From Ahaetulla prasina (lineage: Eukaryota; Chordata; Lepidosauria; Squamata; Colubridae), in NCBI RefSeq assembly GCF_028640845.1, contig NC_080543.1:95345825-95409824 (forward strand): a stretch of DNA of 64,000 nt, written 5' to 3'. The position numbers were made by a program, and so were the translations under genes. Below are positions 11,950-22,794 of the stretch, one piece after another (the first letter of the stretch is position 1; every line of letters starts with the position of its first letter). The notes beneath the pieces are model-generated. The model did no database searches, was not told the origin of the DNA, and saw nothing but the letters and a program-made list of their open reading frames with translations.

Positions 11950-12905
11950 GTCAGTATGAACAGACTCCCGCACCATTTAATTTGAGAAATTACGTTTGAG
12001 TTCTTGGTTTGGACTGTGATGCTTCAAAGAGTCCAAAGGCCATTAAGAACAACGTGGACATCTGAGGCCCCACTCTGGCCTCACTGTTTACTTCCACTGA
12101 CATGTATGGGCACATCCCCAAGAACAAGGGGCTTGTGGTCATTGTCTCTACATATAAAAAAAGGGAGAGGATGATCCTGCTAATTATAAAGCAATCAACT
12201 TCCTCAAAGCAATCAGCAAATTCTTTGGAAGACACCAGTAATGGAAATTCCCAGGCTGGCTGAAACAAGAAAACATAACCTTAGAGGAACAAGCTGGGCT
12301 TTAGGGAAGGCTGATCCACCACTGATTAATGCCTACTACTCCATCAACTCATTGAAAAATATTTTTCCTGCAACACAACCTCCCTTTATACCATTTTCAT
12401 AGACTTCAAGTCAAGGCATTATTTCCCATTTATTTGTACCTATTATCTCATACATGTTTGACAAAATAAATAAATAAATAATTTGATTCCATATCCTCAG
12501 GTAAATTGTGGAAAAACTGGAGGCTATCTTAATTGAGTAAAATCTACTTTAAAACATAAGATATTTGAAGGGACTTCACTCAAGAATTAAATAAGAGCTA
12601 ACCATCCAGGGCCATCTCACTAGTGCCATTAAAACTGAGAAAGGCATCAAGCAAGGATGCATGCTGGCCACTTTTTTTCAAATTCTATATTAATTCCATG
12701 ATGGACCATCTCCACAACTCAAAAATTCACTCCCCAAACCTTTCTGCATCCTATACCATTCAGCTGATGCAGCAACATTTTCAAGAAAGATCTATTGGCC
12801 TTAAAGGGCACAGTACTGCAAAGACAACCAGGTAGAACTCAATCATTAAAAAAATTAAAGTCATGGCATTTAAGGCCCAAGGCCACACTTACATCAGAGC
12901 TGACT
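11950..12905 (+). pseudogene. Degraded non-LTR reverse transcriptase fragment
   Basis: Translating in shifting frames gives the fingers region of a LINE RT (VIVxxYKKG..DPANY..IN-like), then EEQAGxxxGxSTT, then a GIKQGCMLATFF palm motif, then YCKDNxxELN. Frameshifts and stops run throughout. A separate LINE-type tail (ttgacaaaataaataaataa) interrupts it at about 12420-12482. The clade is uncertain. Confidence 0.6.
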
Positions 12906-14360
12906 TTATTTATTTTATTGATTTATTTGTCAAATACATATAAGATAACAGGTGTTGTGTCTCGTCCGATCTCACCACAGGCGGGGCCTTCTTATCTGCT
13001 TCCGAACACGAAGGAATGTCCTAGTATGCCTCCTGGCCCCAGCCCTGGCTCCATGCCCAGACAGGCTGAAGAGGAGGAAGTATCTCCAGCCCCCAGTTCT
13101 GGCTCCATGCCCAGGCAAACGGAGCAACTAGACCCCTCCCCCTCCTCCACAGCATGTGAGCCTGAGGGAGGTCAATTGCCAACAGCTGCAGACTGGAGTG
13201 ACCCACGCGTCAGAAGACTTGATAGACGGAGGCAACAGAAGGAAGGGAGGGGCAGGCCTGGATAAGTGCTGAGTCATGGAGCCACACCCCATGGCCTATA
13301 TAAAGGACCTGCTTTCTGGCATTCTCTGAGTCAGGCAAAGTCTAAACATATCTTGCTGAAGTCACTTTCTGGTCTCCTGCCTGCCCTGAGGACTTTGCTA
13401 GGACTTTGACAGAGCTGTGGAGGCACGCCTGATTCGGATTTCCCTGACCTGGTCGTCAGCGGAGGAGTGGGACACGACAACAGGTAGAAGTATAAACATG
13501 ATTGTGAATACAGGATAAGGATACAAATAAATGGAGACAGTAGGACAGGGACATAGGCATGTTTGTGCACTTATGCATGCCCCTTACAGACCTCTTAGGA
13601 ATGGGGTGAGATCAACAGTAGACAGCCTAAGGTTAAAGTTATCGGGATTTGGGAAGTAACCATAGATTCAGGCATTGACCACTCTGTTGCTGAAGTCGTA
13701 TTTTCTGCAATCAAGTTTGGAGTGATTTACCTTAAGTTTGTATCTATTGTGTGCTCGTGTATTATTGTGGTTGAAGCTGAAGTAGTCATTGACAGGTAGA
13801 ACTTTGTAACAGATAATTTTGTGCACTACGCTTAGGTCAGATCGAAGGTGGCATAGTTCTAAATTGTCTAATCCCAAGATTTCAGGCCTGGTGGCATAAG
13901 GTATTCTATTGTGAGCAGAGGAGTGGAATACTCTTCTCGTGAAATATCTCTGGACTCATTCAGTTGTATTAATGTCTGATATACAGGGTGGGTTCCAGGC
14001 AGATGAGCTGTATTCGAGAATTGGTCTAGCAAAGGTTTTGTATGCCATAGTTTGCAATACAATATTACCGGAGAAGAAGCTTTGCAAGATTAGGTTAACA
14101 ACTCTTAATGCCTTTTTGGCAATGTTGTTGCAGTGAGCTCTGGTACTTAGATCATTTGAGATGAGTACTCCAAGGTCCTTGACAGAGTGAGGGTCATCTA
14201 CGAGGTCATATCCACCAGCTTGTATTTGATGTTCTGATTTCTTTTACCAATGTGTAAGATAGAGCATTTGTTGGTTGATATTTGAAGTTGCCAATTGTTT
14301 GACCATTCTGACACATAGTCAAGGTCTCTTTGTAGTAGCAGCATTGTCGGTGGTGTTGAC
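12905..14360 (-). mobile_element. LINE family A, minus-strand copy split by an LTR
   Basis: The tail (reverse complement of an aaataaat tail) is at 12905-12950; the body resumes at 13480 and runs to about 14360. Minus-strand frames include MGLDNLELCHLRSDLSVVHK and SFNHNNTRAHNRYKLKVNHS. The gap is filled by the solo LTR at 12953-13479, so the LINE is older than the LTR. Confidence 0.85.
12953..13479 (+). mobile_element. Solo LTR (family L, copy 2) inside a LINE
   Basis: 527 bp from TGTTGTGTC to ACACGACA with a perfect 5-bp target duplication acagg (12948-12952, 13480-13484). A TATA box (cctatataaagg) lies near 13298. An open frame from 13021 has two MPxxGSMPR-like repeats and ends WSDPRVRRLDRRRQQKE. 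No internal viral genes remain, so this is a solo LTR left by recombination. Confidence 0.88.
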
Positions 14361-14964
14361 TGGTGTTGAATTTTGAGATTAAAAAGATCTGAAGGGTACC
14401 AAATGCATTTTCTTGCTTTGTCCTATATAGAAATCTGTTGATTCATTGCAAATTGTCATACAGAACTACCTCAACTAGAATGACATAAGCAACCAATGAA
14501 GTTCCATTTGATCCCATTAACTTACTGTCATTGGGTAGTTTTTAGTGGGACAAATTCATTGTGTAAGCACAGAGTGACAAGCTCCTGCTTTTTATTTTAT
14601 ATTATAATTAATGGCACTTAAAGTTAATTTATTAAGTATCTATATGAACCTATTATGTTTTCAAGGCAGGTTGAATGCACTTCTATTGAGATGAGTTAGA
14701 AAGAAAGCTTTTTCCCAGTTCAGGAGACGCATCAAGTGATGGTTTCCATGCATGAAAGCAACAATAATTCATAACGTACCAGAGACAGAATTTCTATATA
14801 ATTTTCACCCCCCAATCCAATATGAATGTGGAAAGTGCTGAAGATATTCAAAAGTACTTAATACCTATAGTGTGTTCTAAATAAGGTAACTGTTAGCAAC
14901 ATTCGCTCCATAACACTTTTAACATATTAACATCTGATAAAGGAAACAGAATGTGGTATCTTAC

Positions 14965-15015
14965 TTCTCTTTTTCCTTCTGTGGTAATGCTTTCCAGACA
15001 ATTTGATCAAGGCGC
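14965..15015 (-). CDS. VWA3B: VWA3B-like exon 17
   Basis: 51 nt, acceptor acttttatag and donor GAGAA|gtaaga. It encodes RLDQIVWKALPQKEKEK. With the preceding Arg this gives ERRLDQIVWKALPQ, a continuous charged helix. Phase 2 both sides. Confidence 0.9.
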
Positions 15016-15687
15016 CTATAAAAGTAAATGAGACAATCTTTCAGAGTGCAACCCACTTTTTCAAAGGCAATGAATAAACTAAAAGAATGAGCTTACGAAT
15101 TTCAGTATGCATGGAAATGTTTCCTCTTTGTGCCTGGCAATGGCTTTCCATTGACTGAGGTCTTCCATCTCCCAACTGTTTAACAGGAGTGTCAAAGATT
15201 ACCTCTCTGACTCTTAGGCCTGTCCTAGACAAATCTACCTCAAGAAAATTCACATTTGATGTGGACTGTGGTCTTCAAAAACTCACAGGAAAATAAAAAT
15301 ATTGGTCTTTCGGAAATCACAAAACTCTTTTGATTTTGCTAAACAGCTCACAAAGCTGCCTCTCTCAAAAATATTTTGCTAAAAAAAAACACCATTAGAT
15401 TCATAATAAGAGCCACAACAAGCATTTATCTAATATCCAAATATCTGTCAGAAATGGAGAAATTGTATGTAGGTACTTCCTCTTTCTGGGTGTGGGAATC
15501 GTCTTGATCAATCGGTATTTACAAACAATAACAACCAGCATCCAGTCAAAAGATTCTGGTCAGTGTAGAACAGAACATTAAAATAAATTACTCTTCAATA
15601 ATAATCATTCACCTATAAAAGCCCATCAATCTTGAGTTCTCATGCCAGAAAAATATCCAGTAGGTTAAATCCTATAATCAGACTTGC

Positions 15688-15806
15688 CTTTCATACACTT
15701 TTATTGCTTCTTGCACCTTCTTTTTGTAGGCATCAAGATCTACTGCTTGAGGATTAAGTAGGGTGACACATTTCTTATCACTGCTCACATGGGCGAAAGG
15801 GAATAT
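15688..15806 (-). CDS. VWA3B: VWA3B-like exon 16 with GC donor
   Basis: 119 nt, acceptor attatgctacag. It encodes IFPFAHVSSDKKCVTLLNPQ, then AVDLDAYKKKVQEAIKVYE. The 5' splice site is GAAAG|gcaagt, a GC donor with an otherwise perfect U1 match, as expected of the minor GC-AG intron class. No GT donor in the right phase is seen nearby. It joins exon 17 to read YERRLDQIVW. Confidence 0.92.
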
Positions 15807-16490
15807 CTGTAGCATAATACAATAAAACATATCTAAAGACCTTGGAATCTAATCTCCCTGCTTTCCCATGTAATCTAACATTTATTAGATTCTTATTCAT
15901 ATTATACTCTCTTCTTTAACAAAATTCCTAGTACAGTTTAAAATGACATTAAAAGCCTGACAACAGCTAAATGTAATTCATATTAATAACTTATAAAACT
16001 GACCAAGCACTGTAAAAGGAAAAACCCATTTTATTTAACAAAAAAAAAAAGGCAACACACATTTGCCTGGTATTCATGTAGCAACTAAATGAGCATCAGG
16101 TAAGTTGATGTAAGCAGTAGCCTAATTGGAGTAATAATAAAATATAAATTACTATCTCAAATTACGGAGCAGTTTAAGAACATTGGCCAAAAAAAAAAAA
16201 GAAAGGAAGTAATAGAACTGTTGCAAATCTCATAACTGCATTTACTAGTTTTATTGTTAGCTTAAATTGAGACTGTGTGGTTGCTCTTATTGCTATTAAA
16301 AGCTCTGAGAGATCATTACACATTTAATGAACCATTTTCTAGCTAGCTTATTACATGCAAAGGCAGAATGCCATTTGTGGCCACCATTTTTAACATTCAG
16401 TGGTGTACGCTGTTACCCACATAATGCAGGCACCACCATCTCTCCCTGTTGCATTCTTCTGAAAAACAACTTCACCAATTACCTTCTTAC

Positions 16491-16720
16491 TCTGTGGTGG
16501 CGCAGTGGTTAGAATGCAGTATTGCAGGCTAATTTTGCTGACTGCCAGCAGTTCAATCCTGACTGGCTCATGATTGATTTAGCCTTCCATCCTTCCGAGG
16601 TTGATAAAATGAGGACCCAGATTGTTGGGGGCAATATGCTGATCTGTAAACCACTTAGAGAGTGCTGTAAAGCACTATGAAGCGGTATATAAGTCTAAGT
16701 CTAAGCAGCTATTGCTACTC
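16491..16720 (+). mobile_element. Squamate (Sauria-type) tRNA SINE
   Basis: Begins tgtggtggcgcagtggttag (A box), with a B-box-like agttcaatcctgac. It is followed by the conserved body gccttccatccttccgaggt, ggacccagattgttgggggc and agcggtatataagtct, and ends in a tct/gct simple tail. This layout is typical of tRNA-derived Sauria SINEs of squamates and is one reason for the squamate call. Confidence 0.87.
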
Positions 16721-16987
16721 TTGTCAATCAGCCACTTTATTACCATCTTCTTCAGAACGGCATACCGTTAATCTGGAGAAACCAAAAAGGTGGTCCTAAC
16801 CATAATAACCTCACAATGTAGGCAGCATTTATAAGAAAATAATCCTAGATTCTCATAGGTGTGCTATGTTCCGCCACAATTAAAATGAAAGAATAGACAA
16901 TTCAGATCTGATTACAGTCTATGACTAGAATTATAGAGAATGCAATGTTTTAAAAGCAGCAAAAAAAAAAAAAGCACAAAGACTTAC

Positions 16988-17144
16988 ATCATCAAATACT
17001 TTGGAAACGACATGTTTATCTAAAATTGGAACGTAAGTTGTTGTACGAGAAACTGCTGTTGGGGATAAGGCATCCATTATGGTAAGTCTCTTAGCAGCCA
17101 AACCGTGAATCTTTAGCCATTGAGCTGAAGGCATATCCAAAGAT
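16988..17144 (-). CDS. VWA3B: VWA3B-like exon 15, WLKIHGL block
   Basis: 157 nt, acceptor cttttaaaaag and donor GATGAT|gtaagt. It encodes AQWLKIHGLAAKRLTIMDAL, then RTTTYVPILDKHVVSKVFDD. This is among the most VWA3-like stretches in the window. Phase 2 in, phase 0 out. The WLxxxGL unit repeats the one in exon 5. Confidence 0.94.
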
Positions 17145-17246
17145 CTTTTTAAAAGAGAGAATGAAAGACACATCATGACCAACCCAATAGTGATGGTTTA
17201 TTCTCAAAAGAAGGAACCTACTCTTTTTTATTACATATATACTTAC

Positions 17247-17286
17247 TCGTCCTTTATCTTTTGTTCAAGTTTTGGGCTCTTCTGTT
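17247..17286 (-). CDS. VWA3B: VWA3B-like exon 14, 40-nt exon
   Basis: 40 nt, acceptor cccctacag and donor GACGA|gtaagt. It encodes EQKSPKLEQKIKDE using a split codon at each edge. Too short to find by ORF length alone; both splice sites and phases (1 in, 2 out) fit. Confidence 0.83.
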
Positions 17287-17988
17287 CTGTAGGGGAAATT
17301 TTAAAAAATGTTTTATAGTGTTAATGTTGTTTACTTGGATGATCAAACATTCGAGTTCAGCAGAATAAAATCTGGGCTAGGAGGTTAAATAGAAAAGAAC
17401 TGAAAGCAAGTTTAATAGGTGAGAAAACTACAGTGTGTGAAAGCTGGACTACCATTTAGGCAGCCACACCAACAATGTTCAGGGACACAAACTAGGAGAA
17501 ACCCAGATGCATTTATAGTTGGCCAAGTCAAAGGAAGTAAATCAACTATTGGAATGTCCATAGGTATCACAAAATAAGACATCAACATTAAAAGAAAATA
17601 AACATAGGATTAAAATATGACATTGTCCTGACTTAAAACAGATTCAAATATTCATTCAATGGTGCCCTTGGTCAGCCATCTCTCATCTTAAATCTCTCAT
17701 AACAATGTTTCCAGGATAAAATGAATGGGAACTGAGCATGCTCAGTTCCCAATAGAAGAAAGATTAGATAAAAATGCAGTCTATTAAAAAAAATCCATCC
17801 AGCAATAAGCACCAAATGCTATTTGTTATCCAGTTAAGTCAGCTTATCTCTACGAAGCAAATAGTTGCCCCCAAATCAGGGGAAAATGAGCACAGGAGGG
17901 ATGCAATATGCACAGAAGGTTAACTGTTAAAGCTGTTGATGCAGAATGGATAGGTGGATAGGAGAGAAAGCTTACCTGGAAAACTTAC

Positions 17989-18081
17989 CTTTTCTTTCAG
18001 CTGAAGCTTTTCCATCTTGACTTTTTTCAGAAGGCTTGGCTGTATAGCGTTGAGTTCTAAGCATACTACTCTTTGTTGGCT
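17989..18081 (-). CDS. VWA3B: VWA3B-like exon 13, basic linker
   Basis: 93 nt, acceptor gtcttttgtag and donor AAAAG|gtaagt. It encodes PTKSSMLRTQRYTAKPSEKS followed by QDGKASAERK, a Lys/Ser-rich segment predicted to be disordered. Phase 1 both sides, so skipping would keep the frame. Confidence 0.88.
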
Positions 18082-18849
18082 CTACAAAAGACATTAACAC
18101 ATATGCATAAATAAGGAAAGGAGTCTCACAATGACCAATAATTAATATTTTTTAGGCAAGAATGTTTTCTCAGTCAGATGTTACCCTATCACTTATTCTG
18201 CACTTTCAACTATTTTAGCTATTGGTAAATATTAAAATTCAGTAAAGAACCCAGTTAACAAGAAAATGACTGTGGGATTGGAATAGCTCTCAGTTCCTTA
18301 ACAGTTCCTCAATTTGTACTTTAAATTCCAAGTTAAGAGATAATTCCTCTTCTTTTTTAACCAAGGATAATAGATTTTAAGACACAAGCCCTAAAATGCT
18401 TCTAAACAGATGGCTCTTACCATTATCTCCCACAGAACACTACAATATGTGACTATTTATTTTCTTCTTTCTTGAGAGGTTGTAGGGAGAGTTGTGTGCA
18501 TGCACAAGAAATGTATAAAGAAACATCAGAAAAAGCCATAGAAAAAATGTTTACAAGTGGGACTCTTTCCATCTGCAAACACTTTCTCTACACTTTATCT
18601 ACTAGACTTCATACTACAAAGTAAGAAAGAGGTATCTATAACTACTTGGCCACAAGCTGTAGCTCTGGTATTATTTTTCAGATCCTTGATTTGTCTGGTT
18701 AATATAGATGACATGAGTCTGGGAATCTTAAGGACTGTTGTTACAGTGAGCATCAATGGGAAACATGTGATATAGTACAAAATCTATGCTCAAAATATCT
18801 CAAAAGATGAGACATGTTTTAAATGAGTAATCCCTGTAATTTCCTTTAC

Positions 18850-19022
18850 CTGCATATAAAACTCTCTTCTTTGTGGTTGGACTCTCAGAGAATGCCATAT
18901 CGGGTTCTGATGAAGCTGATGCAGGTTCTTCAAAGGCAGAATAGGGCCTAGCTCGAGATGAGGGGTTCAGTCCCTCAATTTGTATGGTTACTGGGATTGT
19001 AGCAAAAGTCTGCCTGGGTTGT
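18850..19022 (-). CDS. VWA3B: VWA3B-like exon 12, Ser/Pro-rich linker
   Basis: 173 nt, acceptor tcttaaacag and donor ATGCAG|gtaaag. It encodes QPRQTFATIPVTIQIEGLNP, then a low-complexity acidic Ser-rich stretch (EEPASASSEPDMAFSESPTT) ending KKRVLYA. Likely disordered. Phase 2 in, phase 1 out. Confidence 0.9.
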
Positions 19023-20394
19023 CTGTTTAAGAAACAGACAAGTCACCACCTAGGCCGCAGCGCATACATACATATATTTGGGTGAAGGTATTCTCAGAAA
19101 GGTGAAATGCAATCAAACTAAACCACAGATCACAATTTTGTTGAATGCAACATTCCCATCCACCATATTGTTTCCTTCATAGCACAGAATAGTGGGGTCA
19201 CAGTCTTTTCTGCTGCTGCTATGTATATAAAAAGAATTAGAGTTGGAATAACCAAAAACAACTCCTATTGGGACTGTCCATGCTATTCCATGCTCTGGAA
19301 AGTTCTATGCCTTCTGAAATAAACAGATATAGAATTATTGCTAATATTGATTGCTGGAATTAAGTCTTCTCTGCCTTTAGTACTTCTTGCCTGTTGTTTA
19401 TGTCTCCCTCACCCAATTTTATCTGCCTTTTGTCCCATTTGGCCAGTTAACTATTTTGATGTTTGTTGAAGTTTAATAAATACGTAAGCTTCAATTTATA
19501 TTTTTGCTAGTTGAACTTATATATGTGCTCTGGTTGGGTTAAAGGATTAATGGAGAGTGTGCTTGATATAAATGGAAATCTGGAAATTGCCCAAAGTCAT
19601 TTTCTAATCAAAGGCTATGGACCATAACTAAACACTGAGCACTGAGATGAGTCCAATTATTTAAAAATAATTATCCCAATTTAGGCCTTTGGTCAAATAC
19701 ATAGCTGAATCAGCATTTAGAGCCCACAAATTATGGATACTCATTAAAATTTAGAATGTCCTAATTGAGGCACATTTTTTACCTCTTATAAAGCTAGTAA
19801 CACTTTTTTTTAAATTATTACCCTGGAACAAGAACCTTTGATACAGATGGGAAGGAGTACAGATCTGGAATACAAAGATGGAGGCACTGGCTGAAAAGCA
19901 GGACCTCTCTGACATTTTAGAGATGGCATGTCCAGAAAAAGTCCAAACCAGTTTAACTTAGAGGAAAGACGATATATTATTTAAGTTTAAAATAATTCTG
20001 AAGTTGAGCATGACATATAGTAGATTCAACCTTGTACTTCAGGAAAGGAAATCTAAGTTACAATAGATATAGGCACTCTATGAAATGAACAATATTACTT
20101 TAACATTTAAAAAAATTATAAACTTTGAATTATCAGGGATTAGACGTTTAGTGGATATTAGTATCATTCCATTTAAAAGATACTAAAGTGAAACAGCATG
20201 AACTTTTCTGATGATATAATCAGCCAATTGTTATTAAGATTGTTATCAGAAAATTGTAAATACATTGTTGATACATTTTGTATGCTGATACATTTTAGAT
20301 TAATCAGAATTCATGATAAAGTTTCCTTTTAGAATGTTTGGCAATTAGAGGCAGTAGTTAAACTGAAATGCCTAATAAATTATAATGACAGGAG
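19023..20394. other. Intron 11 part, nothing recognised
   Basis: AT-rich intronic DNA below exon 11 and above the copia remnant, with no supported exon or clear repeat. Confidence 0.45.
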
Positions 20395-20990
20395 GTATAT
20401 AATATTCCAAGAAGCACATACATACCTGAATTGGATGCAGATTACATAAATGCTTATGTTATGCAGTGTAAATGTGAGATTGTCCTTAAGAATGCACATG
20501 ATGTAAAGAAAATACATTTATGCAAATTTATGCAACCTAGAGCAACCAGAGGAGTAGGATACATGCCTAATATTCCTGAGCACAATAGGGTTGCAGAAAG
20601 AAAGAATCAAAGCCTGCTAACCATGATAAGACGCCTTTTGCTTGGTTACCCAAAGATTTCTGCGAGAAGCATTTTACACAGCTACTTATCTGCATCCAAA
20701 AAGTGCAGATAAAACCCATATGAGTTATAGAAGGGGACAAATCAAACGTGTCACACCTAAAGATATTTGGATGTAAATCTTATGCATCTATCCCTGGAGG
20801 AGGGGGAAAGAAGTGAATTATAAAAAGCCAATTAGAAATAATGCTGGGATATCAAAGGCTGCAGGATTTTAGACTTTTAAAACTGGAAAAATAAATTCAG
20901 ACAATATTACTTATTTTAATGATAAACTACAATATCTATATGTAATATCTGGACACACCAACCTGATTTTATCAATGGCCTCTGAGTCCA
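20395..20990 (+). pseudogene. Ty1/copia integrase remnant
   Basis: The frame at 20431-20712 contains NIPEHNRVAERKNQSLLTMI, the copia integrase core C-side signature (PxxNGVAERKNRTLxxM-like). In shifted frames it continues with a PYELW-like motif, a DVNLMHLS stretch and a GYRILDFKTGKIN-like stretch, matching the copia order integrase end then linker. Several frameshifts are present. No LTRs found. Confidence 0.75.
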
Positions 20991-21275
20991 CCCAATAAGT
21001 ACACAAGAGAAAACAGCTAAGAATAACATGGCACACTCAGAAGCGGTTACTGAAAATAAGAAGTATCTGAAATAGTATCAGATTCAGAAGGGCTACTGAC
21101 AAAGCGTCTGAAACAGACTCAGCATTAGAATTAAGGAGTTCTCTCTGATTTAGTAAAGGAATTGAGAGAATGTGTTGCACAGATAGAGCAAGGAATGTGT
21201 CTGATGCCCATGGGGAAAAAATACAGGAACTATCAACAGTTGAATAATTTCTTCCCATAAAAAATGGGAATCTTG

Positions 21276-22337
21276 TATGCTGAAGGAGGTAGATTGCAAT
21301 TAAAATCATTACAGGTATTAAATGAAGAAGGGAGGAATTATACTTGGTTTCAATATGGGCAAATAAGTGCTAGATGGAAAGAAGATCAAAAAATTGGTAT
21401 AATGCAAAGGGAGGAAAATTTAATAAAGCAAATTAGAAATCAGACCCAGGAGCATATAAAGAGATTGTATAATGTGTTGCTTGAAATAGATTTGGAAAAG
21501 GATTTGGTAAAGGATTGTATGATAAAATGGGCACAGAATATTCAGGAACCAATAATGTTGGAAACATGGGAGAAAATTTGGGTTAGAAATGTTAAGTTTA
21601 CACAAGCACAGAATTAAAGGGAAAATTTTTATAAGATGTTTTATAGATGGCACTTAGATCCCAAAAAATTATCATGTATGTATCCTAATATCCAAGCGAA
21701 ATGTTGGAGGTGTGATTGTGATGACGCTACATATTTTCATATTTGGTGGACTTGCAAGAAAATTAAGGTCTTTTGGATAAGAATTTGGTGGATTATTCAA
21801 AATGTACTGAAGAAGAAGATAAAGTTCCTGCCACAATTTTTCCTTTTGGGAATTATAACGGATTGTACAGGGATTGAGACTAAATTGATTCTGAATTTAA
21901 TAACAGCAGCAAGACTGTTGATTGGACAATACTGGAAGAAAGAAGAGATACCTACAATAGAAGAATGGATATTGAAAGTTATTAATTTGGCTGAGATGGC
22001 TAAAATCTCAGCTTTTTTAAAAGACAATACGCAGGAAAGATATTTAATTGAATGGAAAAACTGGATTGATTATCTACAAAACAGATATCAGATTAAGAAA
22101 TATCAGATTGCCTTTGAATAATTAGAAAGTTATTTTATGTAATGGGGAGGGGGTTGGGAGATGAAAAGCTTTGGATGTGGTTATTTGGATTGGAAGGGAA
22201 AATTTTATTCTATGTTTGGTTTATGTATAACAATACCTTGTGATTGACCGGGAAGCCGGGGGAGGAGGGAAGGGGTTTTGGGAGGGGGGAAAAAAGGGGG
22301 GAAAATGTTTTTGTTTTTTAAAACTCTTTCAATTAAA
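21276..22337 (+). mobile_element. 5'-truncated L1, ORF2 C-terminus
   Basis: Flanked by a perfect 17-bp duplication (aaaaaatgggaatcttg) at 21259-21275 and 22338-22354. The frame from 21264 to 22118 is open except for one TAA at 21615-21617. It encodes the L1 ORF2 tail with the Cys/His motif CWRCDCDDATYFHIWWTC. The 3' UTR is G-rich and purine-rich, and the element ends in an A-rich tail. Confidence 0.9.
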
Positions 22338-22432
22338 AAAAAATGGGAATCTTGCACAAAAATGCACAAAAACATGGATTCTTACAAAACTAAGAAAGCA
22401 CAAGAGAAACATAGACTGGAAGGGGGGAGGGC

Positions 22433-22723
22433 CAATGGTGGGTTTCAATTTTTTTTACTACCGGTTCTGTGGGTGTGGCTTGGTGGGCGTGGCATGGCTT
22501 GGTGGGCGTGGCATGGCTTGGTGGGCGTGGCATGGCTTGGTGGGCGTTGGCAGGGAAGGATACTGTAAAATCTCCATTTCCTACTGATCAGCTGGGACTC
22601 AGGGGGCAGAGAATAGATGGGGACAGGGCCAGTCAGAATTTTTACTACCAGTTCTCCGAACTACTCAAAATTTCCGCTACCGGTTCTCCAGAACTGGTCA
22701 GAACCTGCTGAAACCCACCTCTG
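22433..22723. mobile_element. hAT-type MITE with internal minisatellite
   Basis: Ends caatggtgggtttcaa and tgctgaaacccacctctg, with a near-perfect 8-bp flanking duplication (gggagggc / gggagggt). It contains subterminal ctaccggttct motifs shared with copies at 34312, 37288, 48224 and 58671. A 19-bp tandem array lies inside at 22476-22550. Confidence 0.8.
22476..22550. repeat. 19-bp minisatellite, about 4 units
   Basis: Unit ggcatggcttggtgggcgt, repeated almost without change. It lies within the MITE and creates a spurious open frame of repeated WHGLVGVA. Confidence 0.9.
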
Positions 22724-22794
22724 GGGAGGGTGGTGCCAAAATCAGCTATGCCACTAATGGAAATGTTTAATGCTGTAATAATAATAATAATAAT

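Noticed and set aside
15041..15265. Open minus frame with flanking splice-like sites (cag before TCCACATC, ATTC|gtaagc), looking like an exon
   Set aside because: Exons 16 and 17 already join in frame as YERRLDQIVW. This segment would be 169 or 176 nt, neither divisible by three, and would break the frame. It has no VWA3 resemblance.
22240..22711. Plus frames with repeated WHGLVGVA
   Set aside because: Translation of a 19-bp minisatellite in a MITE; not a protein.
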